Counted from the stretch's first letter, positions 43,458 to 52,293 are shown. The stretch: 64,000 nucleotides of DNA from Saccharibacillus endophyticus (GCF_013185185.1 NZ_JAAZWE010000001.1:558001-622000), one strand, 5' to 3'. Program-made: numbers and translations. The notes: generated from the letters alone by a model not told the origin.

Positions 43458-45253
43458 ACCGTTCAGCGTCTGCCGTCTCCGCGGGTCGCAACGATGCTTG
43501 TCCGTGCGGCAGCGGATTGAAATACAAAAAATGCTGCGCAACGCGCGACGAACAAGCTCGTGCCGAGGTATCCCGTCAAGCAGCGCTTCAATCGGTACTG
43601 CGCGATTTTTTCACGACTCATCCTCGCCCGTCCGAACAAAAGGCGTTATCGGCTTGGAAAAATGAATGGGCTCCTCGCCTTCAAGCCGCTTACGGCGCGG
43701 AAAAAACGGACGCCGTAGTCGGAGATACGTTCTTTTTCGGCGAAGCCGTCGATACTTGGAACGCATTCGTGCAGGATCAGTCCGCAAAGGCCGATAACGC
43801 AGCGATTGCCGACACGTTAAAAGGCTGGAACGATCCCCAATTTGCGGTATTTCGCATCATGGGCAAGGAATCGCACGTGTTCGGAGCAGCCAAAGCAGCA
43901 GGCAGCGATTCCGATCCAGGACTGTCCGTCCGCGCGTCGGAAGTGTTGAGCGGAGATCTGTTCGAGCTGCGCGTGGACGACTCTTTCCGACCTCAACCCG
44001 GTATGATCGTGCTCGGATTTTGGCTGCCCGGCATAACGCCGGATGCTCCGAAATTCGCGTTGAACAGCCTTGTGCTGATCGAAGAACCGGACGATGAAGC
44101 CGTGCTTCGTCTGGAGCGGCTCAGAAGCGAATGGAACGATCTTCAACTTAATAGCTTTTACCGTTCCCGTATCGCTGACGTATATGAAGCGTTCGGCGAA
44201 TCGGTAGCTGCGGATCTTTCTCCTGAAGAGCTGCCGGAGTCGATAACCGAAGCGATTCGCAGGCTGGACAACTTCCTGATTCGTCACGACGTGAAGCATG
44301 ATCGGCTGATGGACATCACTTTCCGATTCCTGAAGCGCAAGCGTCAAACGCCCGATGCGGGAACGGCCGCCGCGGCCGCGATTTCGTTCGGTCTCGCGGA
44401 GGGTTGGCTCACGAACGACTGGGATGCGGAACGCCTGACCGAAAAGTTCGGCGCGAAGCCCCAAGACGTCAAGCGTCTCGTCCAAGAAATGGCGGATTTC
44501 GAACGCAAAACCGCCGTTTATGAGGAAAAAGAAGAAATCATCGGCTTCCGGATCGGCACGGATCCCATGCCCGACGAATTCCGCCAATGGCGACTCTATA
44601 TGCATATCAAAGATTTGGATATTCAAGGCGAGGCTGCGCTGCGGCGTCAGATGGACTATTTCTCGGGTATCCCTTACATCCCGGTTTCTGCACAAGAAGA
44701 AGCGCAGCTTCGTGCTTATGAAGCTTATATGGCGCGCGATCTTGAATTCCGGACCGAAAAATGGACAGAGGCCCGCCGGCTGCATCCCGACAATGCCGAT
44801 GTTTTGCTGCTGGCTGCCGAATTCGAACAAGATGCTTCCATGCGCCTCAATCTGCTGGAACGCGCCGAACAGTCGGCTCTTGAATCTTTCGAAGCCGATA
44901 TCCAACCGCCTTGGCTGCATATGCCCAATCGGCCTTATTTGCGCGCATTGATGCGAAGAGCGCTGCACGATTGGGAAAACGGGCTGCGGGATGAAGCGTT
45001 CGAGCGTTTTTATAAGCTGCTGCGTTTGAATCCGGCCGATCATCAAGGCGCCCGCTATCCCGCGCTCTCCGCGTTGATTGCGCGGGGAGATCTCAAAGCG
45101 GCCGCCGGGCTGCTGGCGCATTATGCGGAAGGGGCGGGAGACAACGCGATCTATCGTTGGTTCGACTGGGTCATCCAGTACCGGGAAGACCGTTTGGGCG
45201 CGGAAGCGGAAAAATTGTACCGGGCTGCGGTCGAAGCCAATCCGTATACGTAA
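43454..45253 (+). CDS. SEC-C motif protein with TPR-like C-terminus, possible nonsense codon
   Basis: The 599-residue protein begins with a SEC-C zinc motif CPCGSGLKYKKCC at residues 16-28, followed by mostly helical sequence and TPR-like segments near the C-terminus (RLHPDNADVLLLAAEFEQDASMRLNLLERAEQ, FYKLLRLNPADHQGARYPALSALIARGDLKAA). No enzymatic motif is seen. Reading past the TAA at 45251 continues in the same frame for 39 more codons (KWVRDRMEAQPYPQSAVMTP...) to a TAA at 45371, with coding-like composition, so the first stop may be a recent nonsense mutation, a natural polymorphism or read-through. It is translationally coupled to the hemerythrin-like gene. Confidence 0.8.
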   Translation: MNRSASAVSAGRNDACPCGSGLKYKKCCATRDEQARAEVSRQAALQSVLRDFFTTHPRPSEQKALSAWKNEWAPRLQAAYGAEKTDAVVGDTFFFGEAVDTWNAFVQDQSAKADNAAIADTLKGWNDPQFAVFRIMGKESHVFGAAKAAGSDSDPGLSVRASEVLSGDLFELRVDDSFRPQPGMIVLGFWLPGITPDAPKFALNSLVLIEEPDDEAVLRLERLRSEWNDLQLNSFYRSRIADVYEAFGESVAADLSPEELPESITEAIRRLDNFLIRHDVKHDRLMDITFRFLKRKRQTPDAGTAAAAAISFGLAEGWLTNDWDAERLTEKFGAKPQDVKRLVQEMADFERKTAVYEEKEEIIGFRIGTDPMPDEFRQWRLYMHIKDLDIQGEAALRRQMDYFSGIPYIPVSAQEEAQLRAYEAYMARDLEFRTEKWTEARRLHPDNADVLLLAAEFEQDASMRLNLLERAEQSALESFEADIQPPWLHMPNRPYLRALMRRALHDWENGLRDEAFERFYKLLRLNPADHQGARYPALSALIARGDLKAAAGLLAHYAEGAGDNAIYRWFDWVIQYREDRLGAEAEKLYRAAVEANPYT

Positions 45254-45440
45254 AAATGGGTTCGCGATCGCATGGAAGCCCAGCCTTATCCGCAGTCGGC
45301 CGTCATGACGCCGCGTTCGCCGGAGGAAGCGCGGTTCATTTGGACGATGATTCGTCCGGCGCTCTTGAATTAAGAATTCTTGGTTGGGGACGCTGCGGGA
45401 AAGACAGATTTCTTAATTCGGTCGCTTGTGGCTTAGTTTT

Positions 45441-45487
45441 AAAAAAAGAAGTTCCGACGTGCTGTGCCATCGGAACTTCTTTTTTTT
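45441..45487. terminator. Strong bidirectional terminator
   Basis: AAAAAAAGAAGTTCCGA and TCGGAACTTCTTTTTTTT flank a 12-nt loop. It follows the SEC-C gene on plus and also the V4R-like remnant on minus. Confidence 0.85.
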
Positions 45488-45522
45488 GATTAAGATCGTT
45501 GAAACTTGTGCTATTTTTGTTG

Positions 45523-45654
45523 CTAGATGGCGAAGCGAACTTCGTATTCGCAGTGGTCGTCGCCAGAAAAGTTGCGTTTGACTTCGCGTACGCAGGCTTC
45601 TTTGCCGGTTACGCGGTGAGGCAAGCTTCCGAAGATAGCGCCTTCGTTTCGTCT
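45523..45654 (-). pseudogene. C-terminal remnant of a V4R-domain-like protein
   Basis: On the minus strand a 43-codon reading frame has no start codon and is bounded upstream by a TGA. It encodes EGAIFGSLPHRVTGKEA, then a cysteine and CVREVKRNFSGDDHCEYEV-RFAI, which looks like the end of a V4R (4-vinyl reductase) domain with its GD-xxC-E-x-EV pattern. Upstream bases show no matching remainder, so this is read as a degraded gene end followed by an intact terminator. The similarity is judged by eye only. Confidence 0.4.
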
Positions 45655-45729
45655 TCAAGCATCGGAAGGCCTCACAAAAACAGTCGTCCACGGCGAAAAG
45701 CGGCATGGAATTTTCGTCGTTTCGTTTGT

Positions 45730-45737
45730 GTTATAAT
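45730..45737 (+). promoter_or_regulatory. Extended -10 promoter for the PrpR-like regulator gene
   Basis: TG at 45729-45730 followed by T and TATAAT (45732-45737) is an extended -10 element. No convincing -35 is seen. A CCGCCA/TGGCGG stem lies in the leader, before the ATG at 45799. Confidence 0.5.
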
Positions 45738-45798
45738 GTTTCACGTACCGCCAACTGGCGGAAAAGGAAACGATTATACATTCAAAGCGGGGAAATCC

Positions 45799-47481
45799 AT
45801 GAAAATCCATGTACATCTTATCGCGCCTTATGCCTCCATGCTTTCGATCGTCGAGGAGTGCGTCCCGCTGTTCCCGGATTTGCATATCGAGTGTTCGGTC
45901 GGCGACTTGGAAAACGGCGTCGAGCTTGCGGTCGCCGCGGAGCGAGCGGGCGCGGACATCATCGTCAGCCGCGGCGGAACCGCCCGTTCGATCAAGCGTT
46001 CGGTGACCATTCCCGTGATCGACGTGCAGCTATCGGGCTACGATATGATCCGCTCTCTTCTGCTCGCCAGCAGCCTGAAGGAAAAAACGGCGATCGTCGG
46101 GTTCCCCAACGTGACGTCGGGCGCGCAAGCGATCATCGACCTGCTCGATCTTCCGCTGAAAGCTTTTACCGTGACGGAGCCGCGCGAAGTTCCTTCGCTG
46201 GTCCTCGATCTCAAAAGCCGCGATTATAAGCAGATTGCCGGAGACGTCATTACGCTGAAAACGGCGAACGAATACGGATTAAAAGGCTTCCTGATTCAAT
46301 CGGGTCGGGAATCGGTGCGCAGCGCGCTTGAAGATGCGCGGCTCGTGTACGGTTACCTGCATCGCAACGATCAGTTGGTCCGCGTTTTCGAGCGGTTTTT
46401 GCAGTCGGCTTATCCCAATCTGGTCGTGGCCGACGAGCGAAACCGGATCGTTTACGCCAGAACCGGCGATTTCGAGCGCAACCCGCTGACGGAAGAACGG
46501 ATTGCGGCACTCGGCGCCAAGTTGGATCAAGATGCGGCGGGCTTGTCGGAAAAGCTGACGATCGACGGCCAGCATTTGGTTGCCGAAGGCTTTAAGCATC
46601 GCATCGACGACAAGGAATATACGCTGTATACGCTGCGGAAAAACGGAAATCCGGGTTCGAGCCATGCGGGCATATCGACTTTTTATCCCGAAGATTCAGG
46701 ACCGCTGATCGAAGCTTCTTCCGAAATCCGACGGTTGACCGCTCAGCTTCGCTTGCTGTATCGGGAAACTGAGCGCGTATGCTTGTACGGGCCGCAAGGA
46801 AGCGGAAAAAACTTCATCGTCGATTGCGTTCATCGGGAACTGTCGCCGAACGGCCAGATGATGACGATCGACCTCAAGCATGCGGATCTGGCCGAGATTT
46901 CGAACGCTTCGCTGGATGGCATTGCCACGATCAAGATGCTGCATGCTTCTCAAGCGGAGGAAGAGCTGCTGCGCGACTTTTTCGCAAAGATTGCCGAACG
47001 CGGTATTCGTTTGTTTTTGATCGAGAACGCTTCGCCCGACGAACGCCTCCTTTCGATCTTCGACGCCGTCCGATTGGCGATGCCCTCGCTGTCGGAGCGA
47101 AAAGAAGATATTCTTCCTTTGGCGCAGGCTTTCTTGTCGGATTGCCATCAAAAGTTGGGAACGAACGCGGTGAAGATTCAGGAAGCGGCCGCGAAACTGT
47201 TGGAAAACCGGGATTACGCATACGGGATCGACGGTTTGAGACGCTTGATCAAAGAACTGGCTTTGAACGAAACCGACTATGTGATTCAGGCGGAGACGGT
47301 ACGAAAAGCGACGACCGAACACAGTCCTCCAAATCGTTGGCAAATGCCTGCAGGCACGTTGAAAGAAATCGAAAAGCAAGTGATCGAAGCGGTCCTCCGC
47401 GAAGAAAATCATAATCAGTCCCGAACGGCCGAGCGGCTCGGCATCAATCGGGCAACGTTATGGCGCAAGCTCAAAGAGTGA
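45799..47481 (+). CDS. PrpR_N-domain regulator with degenerate AAA and Fis-type HTH
   Basis: The 560-residue regulator has an N-terminal PrpR_N ligand domain (IHVHLIAPYASMLSIVEECV, ADIIVSRGGTARSIKR, AIVGFPNVTSGAQAIIDLL), a PAS-like middle, a AAA-like segment with GPQGSGKN, and a C-terminal Fis HTH (NHNQSRTAERLGINRATLWRKLKE). The GAFTGA loop needed for sigma-54 contact and a clear Walker B are absent, so it is probably a sigma-54-independent activator or repressor. The longer frame from 45499 is not used: the ATG at 45799 fits the family N-terminus. It likely controls the kdgT-dtnK-pdxA2 operon just downstream. Confidence 0.85.
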   Translation: MKIHVHLIAPYASMLSIVEECVPLFPDLHIECSVGDLENGVELAVAAERAGADIIVSRGGTARSIKRSVTIPVIDVQLSGYDMIRSLLLASSLKEKTAIVGFPNVTSGAQAIIDLLDLPLKAFTVTEPREVPSLVLDLKSRDYKQIAGDVITLKTANEYGLKGFLIQSGRESVRSALEDARLVYGYLHRNDQLVRVFERFLQSAYPNLVVADERNRIVYARTGDFERNPLTEERIAALGAKLDQDAAGLSEKLTIDGQHLVAEGFKHRIDDKEYTLYTLRKNGNPGSSHAGISTFYPEDSGPLIEASSEIRRLTAQLRLLYRETERVCLYGPQGSGKNFIVDCVHRELSPNGQMMTIDLKHADLAEISNASLDGIATIKMLHASQAEEELLRDFFAKIAERGIRLFLIENASPDERLLSIFDAVRLAMPSLSERKEDILPLAQAFLSDCHQKLGTNAVKIQEAAAKLLENRDYAYGIDGLRRLIKELALNETDYVIQAETVRKATTEHSPPNRWQMPAGTLKEIEKQVIEAVLREENHNQSRTAERLGINRATLWRKLKE

Positions 47482-47502
47482 ATTCTTGAGCTTGCTTTTT
47501 TT
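47465..47502 (+). terminator. Terminator overlapping the end of the PrpR-like gene
   Basis: GCAAGCTCAA (47465-47474) and TTGAGCTTGC (47486-47495) pair exactly and are followed by seven T. The stem includes the last codons of the gene. Confidence 0.85.
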
Positions 47503-47513
47503 ATGCGTAAATA

Positions 47514-47580
47514 TGTTGCATTATTAAACAAATAATAAAAATTAAAATGATTTATCGAAAAAATGTTGCTTTTATAAACA
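47514..47580 (+). promoter_or_regulatory. Tandem TGTT-N9-AACA operator pair upstream of kdgT
   Basis: TGTTGCATTATTAAACA (47514-47530) and TGTTGCTTTTATAAACA (47564-47580) are near-identical 17-mers starting exactly 50 bp apart and each bounded by TGTT/AACA. They are probable binding sites for the PrpR-like regulator. A weak cre-like AAGTAAACGCTTCAA follows at about 47600. Confidence 0.55.
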
Positions 47581-47639
47581 GTTGAGCGTATATTACGACA
47601 AGTAAACGCTTCAAAAACATCGAGAGGGGATCAATAAGC

Positions 47640-48665
47640 ATGAAAATCAAAGCAACTTTGGATCGTATTCCCGGAGGCATGATGGTCGTACCGCTGCTTC
47701 TTGCAGCATCGGTCAACACCTTCTTTCCCAACATTCTGCGCATCGGCGGATTTACGGAAGCGCTTTTCGTCAATAGTGCAAGCGCTTTAATCGCGCTTTT
47801 TCTTTTGATTGCGGGCACGCAAATCAATTTGCGCACGGCCAAAGCTTCGGTAGCCAAAGGCGTTACGCTGCTATCCGTCAAATGGCTGCTCGGCGTCGCC
47901 GTCGGGCTGCTCGCTTTCTGGTTGGCCGACAGCAACGGGCTGTTCCTCGGCCTTGCCCCGATCGCGATCATCGGCGCCATGACCAATTCCAACGGAGGCT
48001 TGTATATCGCTTTCGCCGGACAGTATGGTAAAGAAGAAGACAAAGCGGCTTATCCGTTCCTTGCTTTGAGCGACGGACCGTTCCTGACGATGGTCGCGCT
48101 CTCGATCTTCGGCGCCATGGGTTTTGCCAACGGATTATTTTCGCCGATGTCGTTCGTCGCCGTTCTGCTGCCTTTGGCCGTCGGGATTCTGTTGGGCAAC
48201 CTGGACAAAGAGATGGGCGATTTCCTATATAAAGGCAGCGATAAGCTGGTTCCGTTTTTCGCTTTCGCGCTCGGCATGGGAATCAACTTCAGCGCGATTA
48301 TCAAAGGCGGTCTCAGCGGTATCCTGCTCGGAGTCATCACGGTACTGTTGACCGGCGGCGGGCTGTACCTGCTATTCAAGTTCCTCGGCTGGAACCCGAT
48401 CGTCGGCGCGGCGGAAGGCTCTACGGCAGGCAACGCGGTCGGCACTCCGGCAGCGATCGCCGCGGCGAATGTATCGTTCGCTCCGATCGCGGAATTGGCT
48501 ACGGTCCAGATCGCGGCAAGCGTCGTGACGACCTCCATCCTGCTGCCGATCTTTATCGGATTCCTCGCCAAGCGCTTGGAAAAAGAAAAAGGCGGACTCG
48601 CCAAGTACAATATGTCGGTCAAAGAACGCCGGGAGCTGGAAGCTTCGTCAGTCATTGAAAAATAG
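47640..48665 (+). CDS. 2-keto-3-deoxygluconate permease family transporter (KdgT-like)
   Basis: The 341-residue protein has about ten hydrophobic segments and KdgT markers: PGGMMVVPLLLAASVNTFFPNI, APIAIIGAMTNSNGGLY, AGQYGKEEDKAAYPFLALSDGPFLTMVAL and EGSTAGNAVGTPAAIAAANVSF. KdgT-family proteins import sugar acids. With a DUF1537 kinase and PdxA2-type enzyme encoded next, the substrate is likely a four-carbon acid such as D-threonate or D-erythronate rather than ketodeoxygluconate. GAGGGG precedes the ATG. It is first in the operon behind paired operators. Confidence 0.87.
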   Translation: MKIKATLDRIPGGMMVVPLLLAASVNTFFPNILRIGGFTEALFVNSASALIALFLLIAGTQINLRTAKASVAKGVTLLSVKWLLGVAVGLLAFWLADSNGLFLGLAPIAIIGAMTNSNGGLYIAFAGQYGKEEDKAAYPFLALSDGPFLTMVALSIFGAMGFANGLFSPMSFVAVLLPLAVGILLGNLDKEMGDFLYKGSDKLVPFFAFALGMGINFSAIIKGGLSGILLGVITVLLTGGGLYLLFKFLGWNPIVGAAEGSTAGNAVGTPAAIAAANVSFAPIAELATVQIAASVVTTSILLPIFIGFLAKRLEKEKGGLAKYNMSVKERRELEASSVIEK

Positions 48666-48717
48666 AGAAAGAGCCGAGCCATCGCTTAAGGCTCATGGAT
48701 CGGAAGGAGAAATCAGC

Positions 48718-50013
48718 ATGAAACTTGCCATTATCGCCGACGATTTGACAGGAGCGAACGATAGCGGCGTACAATTGTCGCGTAACGGATTAAAAACGAC
48801 CGTGCTGTTCGATATGGACGCTGAAGCCGCAAAAGTTTACGAAGCGGTTGCATTCGATACGGACAGCCGCGCCGTAGAGCCGGATCAAGCTTACCAACGC
48901 GTGAAAACGGCAGCGGAATTTTTGCTGGAATCCGGCTTCGATACGCTGTTCAAAAAAGTCGATTCCACGATGCGGGGAAATATCGGCGCAGAACTGGATG
49001 CTTTTTACGACGCACTGAAACCGGATTTCCTGATGTTCGCGCCCGGCTATCCCAAAAACAACCGAACGGTTCTGGATTCCACGCTGTATCTGAACGGCAT
49101 TCCGGTCGGAGAAACGGAAATCGCGAAAGATCCGAAAACGCCGGTCACGATTTCGGATTTGACCCGGCTTCTCGGTGCGCAGACTTCCCGGCGGATCGGT
49201 ACGCTAACCGTAAACGATCTGGAACGGGGAACCCGGCATCTGCTGGAGCGACTGAAGCGTTATGCCGCGGAAGGCGCGGCTTACATCATCGTTGATTCTA
49301 CCGAAGAGCGACATTTGGAACAGATTCTTACCGGTTTGAAAAACGTGCCGTATCGCTTGGCCTGGGCCGGTTCGGCGGGCCTTGCCAACTATCTGCCTGC
49401 TTATCACGGATTATCCGCCGACTCGAACCGTCTCCAAATCAGCGACGAGCCCGGACAAGTTTTGACCGTCGTAGGCAGCGTCAACCGAAATTCCAGAGCG
49501 CAGCTTGCGTACTTGCTGGAGCAAAATAACGTGCGTGCCGTTGCTTTCGAATCTTGGAAAGCCGTGGCTTCGAAAAAAGAATGCGAAGACGAGATCCGCC
49601 GCGTGTATGACGAAGCGTTAAACGCAGCGCGGCAAGGGCGCGACGTGGCTGTATTTTCGACCGGAGCGCCCGAGCATATCGAACAAGCCTGGAAGGTCGG
49701 CGAATCAGCCGGCTTCAGCCGCACCGAAATCAGCAACGAAATCGTCAAAGCGCTGGCTGCCGTATGCGCGCCGCTGCTCGAACAGAACTTGTTCAAAGGC
49801 GTATCCATGAGCGGCGGCGATACGGCGAAGCAGGTCTGTCTTCGCTGGGGCGTAAAAGGTTTCGAACTGTTGGACGAATTGGAAATCGGCGTGCCGATCT
49901 CTTCGTTCCTCGGCAAAGAAGGATTGTACGTCGTGACCAAAGCCGGAGGATTCGGCACGAAAAGCGTATTTGCGCATGCGATAGAAAAATTGAAAGGAGT
50001 GCAGCAGTTATGA
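48718..50013 (+). CDS. Four-carbon acid sugar kinase (DUF1537, DtnK/OtnK family)
   Basis: The 431-residue kinase has LAIIADDLTGANDSGVQLSRNGLKT and FKKVDSTMRGNIGAELDAFYDAL in the N-terminal domain, and the ATP-binding C-terminal domain with GVSMSGGDTAKQVCLRWG and VVTKAGGFG. DUF1537 enzymes phosphorylate D-threonate, L-threonate or D-erythronate at the 4 position. The frame is open from 48655 but the ATG at 48718 has GGAAGGAG 7 nt upstream. It overlaps the pdxA2-type gene by 4 bp (ATGA), pointing to the same pathway. The exact acid is not decided by sequence. Confidence 0.9.
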   Translation: MKLAIIADDLTGANDSGVQLSRNGLKTTVLFDMDAEAAKVYEAVAFDTDSRAVEPDQAYQRVKTAAEFLLESGFDTLFKKVDSTMRGNIGAELDAFYDALKPDFLMFAPGYPKNNRTVLDSTLYLNGIPVGETEIAKDPKTPVTISDLTRLLGAQTSRRIGTLTVNDLERGTRHLLERLKRYAAEGAAYIIVDSTEERHLEQILTGLKNVPYRLAWAGSAGLANYLPAYHGLSADSNRLQISDEPGQVLTVVGSVNRNSRAQLAYLLEQNNVRAVAFESWKAVASKKECEDEIRRVYDEALNAARQGRDVAVFSTGAPEHIEQAWKVGESAGFSRTEISNEIVKALAAVCAPLLEQNLFKGVSMSGGDTAKQVCLRWGVKGFELLDELEIGVPISSFLGKEGLYVVTKAGGFGTKSVFAHAIEKLKGVQQL

Positions 50014-51005
50014 AACCGACAATCGGAATTACAATGGGCGACGCCGCAGGCATCGGTCCCGAGATCATCGTCAAAGCGTTGAAGGAGGAAGACGTTTACC
50101 GGACATGCAGCCCTCTCGTTATCGGAGACGCCAAAATGCTGGAGCGCGCGCTGAACGTCACGCAAACGAATTTGGAGATCCATCCGGTGCAAACCGCTGC
50201 CGAGGCCAAATTCGAGTACGGCACGATCGATGTGCTGGATCTGGATCTGCTCCCTGCCGATCTCCCTTTCGGCCAAGTATCGGCCGAAGCCGGCAATGCC
50301 GCTTATCAATACCTCGCCAAATCGATCGAATTGGCAAAAGCCGGCGAGATCCAATCGATCTGCACCGCGCCGCTGAATAAGGAAGCTCTCCATCTGGGCG
50401 GACATCTGTATCCGGGCCATACCGAAATCCTGGCCGCGCTGACCGATACGGAAGATTTCTCGATGATGCTGACAACGCCGAACTTGCGCGTTATCCATCT
50501 GACGACGCATATGGGCTTGATCGCGGCAATCGAAAGCATTACGCCGGAGCGTACCTACACCGTCGTCAAGCTTGCGCACGATACGCTGAGCAAAGCCGGT
50601 TTCGACAAGCCGCGTATCGCGGTCTGCGGGATCAATCCGCATGCCGGAGAAAACGGACTGTTCGGCAACGGCGAAGAAGAAGAAAAGCTTGCGCCGGGCA
50701 TCGCCCGCGCGGCGGCCGAAGGCATCGACGTGACCGGTCCTTATCCGGCCGACACCCTCTTCTTCCGCGCCGGACGCGGCGATTTCGATATAGTCGTCGC
50801 CTGCTACCACGACCAAGGCCATGCCCCGATCAAGGTCATGGGCATCGAAGACGGCGTCAATATCACCGTCGGCCTCAAAGGCGGCATCATCCGCACCTCC
50901 GTCGACCACGGTACCGCTTTCGATATCGCCGGAAAAAACATCGCCGGCGAAGCCAGCATGCTCGCCGCGATCCGCTCGGCGATCGAGTTGGCTCCCAAAC
51001 GCTGA
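50010..51005 (+). CDS. PdxA2-type 4-phospho-D-threonate/erythronate dehydrogenase
   Basis: The 331-residue enzyme matches PdxA: TIGITMGDAAGIGPEIIVKAL, LGGHLYPGHTEILAALTDTEDFSMMLTTPNLRVIHLTTHMGL with metal-binding histidines, INPHAGENGLFGNGEEEE, and CYHDQGHAPIKVMGIEDGVNITVGL. In the four-carbon acid pathway PdxA2 oxidises and decarboxylates the 4-phosphate to dihydroxyacetone phosphate. Its position right after a DUF1537 kinase gene favours this over pyridoxal synthesis. The longer frame from 49764 is a shadow. AAAGGAGT precedes the overlapping ATG. Confidence 0.92.
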   Translation: MKPTIGITMGDAAGIGPEIIVKALKEEDVYRTCSPLVIGDAKMLERALNVTQTNLEIHPVQTAAEAKFEYGTIDVLDLDLLPADLPFGQVSAEAGNAAYQYLAKSIELAKAGEIQSICTAPLNKEALHLGGHLYPGHTEILAALTDTEDFSMMLTTPNLRVIHLTTHMGLIAAIESITPERTYTVVKLAHDTLSKAGFDKPRIAVCGINPHAGENGLFGNGEEEEKLAPGIARAAAEGIDVTGPYPADTLFFRAGRGDFDIVVACYHDQGHAPIKVMGIEDGVNITVGLKGGIIRTSVDHGTAFDIAGKNIAGEASMLAAIRSAIELAPKR

Positions 51006-51017
51006 TCGCGCAAAATG

Positions 51018-51061
51018 CCGAAAACACCCTATTCTTCAATCGAAGAATAGGGTGTTTTCGG
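51018..51061. terminator. Terminator after the acid-sugar operon
   Basis: Two perfect 20-bp arms (51018-51037 and 51042-51061, half-site CCGAAAACACCCTATTCTTC) close a 4-nt AATC loop. Confidence 0.88.
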
Positions 51062-51186
51062 TCCTTCCTGTCATCGTTCGCGCGATTCTTTCGATCCGGT
51101 CTGAAAACGGCTTACCGAGGCTTCCGATTTCAAACGATTTGGAAATGCGCTTGTTTTTTAGAGGAAACTGTTGGTATACTTACTTT

Positions 51187-51205
51187 GATATTGAGAATCA
51201 TTATC
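51187..51205 (+). promoter_or_regulatory. Fur box upstream of ferredoxin-NADP reductase gene
   Basis: GATATTGAGAATCATTATC matches the Fur consensus at 17 of 19 positions. It lies about 36 bp before the start, where it would cover the promoter. Confidence 0.8.
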
Positions 51206-51240
51206 TTTTGAGATTGATATATAAGGGAGGCCATATCAGC

Positions 51241-52293
51241 ATGGAAAACCATGAAGTTTACGACGTAACGATTATCGGCGGAGGGCCGGCCGGGCTCTTT
51301 TCCGCTTTCTATAGCGGTCTGCGCGAGATGAAGACGAAGATCATCGAGTTCCAACCTTTCTTGGGCGGCAAGGTCCACGTGTATCCGGAGAAAATGATCT
51401 GGGACGTGGGCGGTTTGACGCCGATGCCGGCCGCCAAGCTGATCGAACAAATGGTAGCGCAGGGCCAAACGTTCAAGCCGGACGTCGTGCTGAACGAGAA
51501 AGTGACGTCGATCGCACGCTCGGAAGACGGCGAACATTTCGTGCTGCACACCCTGTCCGGCGATCAACACCATTCGAAAACGATTATTCTGGCCGTCGGC
51601 GGAGGCATTCTCAATCCGACCAAACTCGATATCGAGGGCGCGGAGCGCTTCGAAGTGACGAACCTGCACTACACCGTCAAATCGATCGCTCGCTTCAAAG
51701 ACAAGACGGTTCTGATTTCCGGAGGAGGCCATTCGGCGGTGGACTGGGCCAACGAGCTTGCGCCTTTCGCGAAAAAAGTGTACCTGACCTACCGCAAAGA
51801 AGAACTTAAAGGACACGAAGCCGATATTACACGAATGAAAGCCAACGGCGTGGAGCTGCTGCTGAACGCTACCATCAAAACGCTTGTCGCCAACGAAGAC
51901 CATTCGGCGATCGGCACCGTGTTGATGGAGAAAAACGATTCGCAAGAAGAGTTCGAGCTCACCGTGGACGACGTGATTATCAGCCACGGATACGAGCGGG
52001 ATACCGAACTGCTCAAAAAGAGCGAGATCAAAATCGAAATGAACGAATACCAAATCCTTGCTTCTTCTTCAAGCGAAACGTCCGTGCCGGGCATCTTCGC
52101 CGCCGGAGACGTCGTTCATTACGACGGAAAAGTGCATCTGATCGCCGGCGCGTTCCACGATGCGGCGAATGCCGTCAACAAAGCGAAACAGTTCGTCACG
52201 CCGGATGCACGAGGTTACGGCATGGTCTCTTCCCACAATGATCTGTTCAAAGAGAAAAATCGCGAGATCATGAAGGAACTCTATAGTAACTAA
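51241..52293 (+). CDS. Ferredoxin/flavodoxin-NADP+ reductase (YumC type, TrxB-like)
   Basis: The 350-residue flavoprotein has the FAD motif DVTIIGGGPAGLFSAFYSGLREMKTKIIEFQP, the NADP motif TVLISGGGHSAVDWANELAPF, and the late FAD signature VPGIFAAGDVVHYDGKVHLIAGAFHDAANAVNKAKQF. There is no CxxC redox pair, which separates this type from thioredoxin reductase. It passes electrons between NADPH and ferredoxin or flavodoxin. A long frame from 50821 overlaps pdxA2 in another phase; the ATG at 51241 has GGGAGG upstream. The Fur box implies induction by iron starvation. Confidence 0.93.
   Translation: MENHEVYDVTIIGGGPAGLFSAFYSGLREMKTKIIEFQPFLGGKVHVYPEKMIWDVGGLTPMPAAKLIEQMVAQGQTFKPDVVLNEKVTSIARSEDGEHFVLHTLSGDQHHSKTIILAVGGGILNPTKLDIEGAERFEVTNLHYTVKSIARFKDKTVLISGGGHSAVDWANELAPFAKKVYLTYRKEELKGHEADITRMKANGVELLLNATIKTLVANEDHSAIGTVLMEKNDSQEEFELTVDDVIISHGYERDTELLKKSEIKIEMNEYQILASSSSETSVPGIFAAGDVVHYDGKVHLIAGAFHDAANAVNKAKQFVTPDARGYGMVSSHNDLFKEKNREIMKELYSN

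Noticed and set aside
43021..43541. 171-residue minus-strand frame opposite the hemerythrin-like gene
   Set aside because: Shadow of the plus-strand gene; the plus frame has the ribosome site and the histidine pattern.
50821..51240. N-terminal extension of the ferredoxin-NADP reductase frame
   Set aside because: It overlaps pdxA2 and the terminator and Fur box; the ATG at 51241 has the ribosome site and the family N-terminus.
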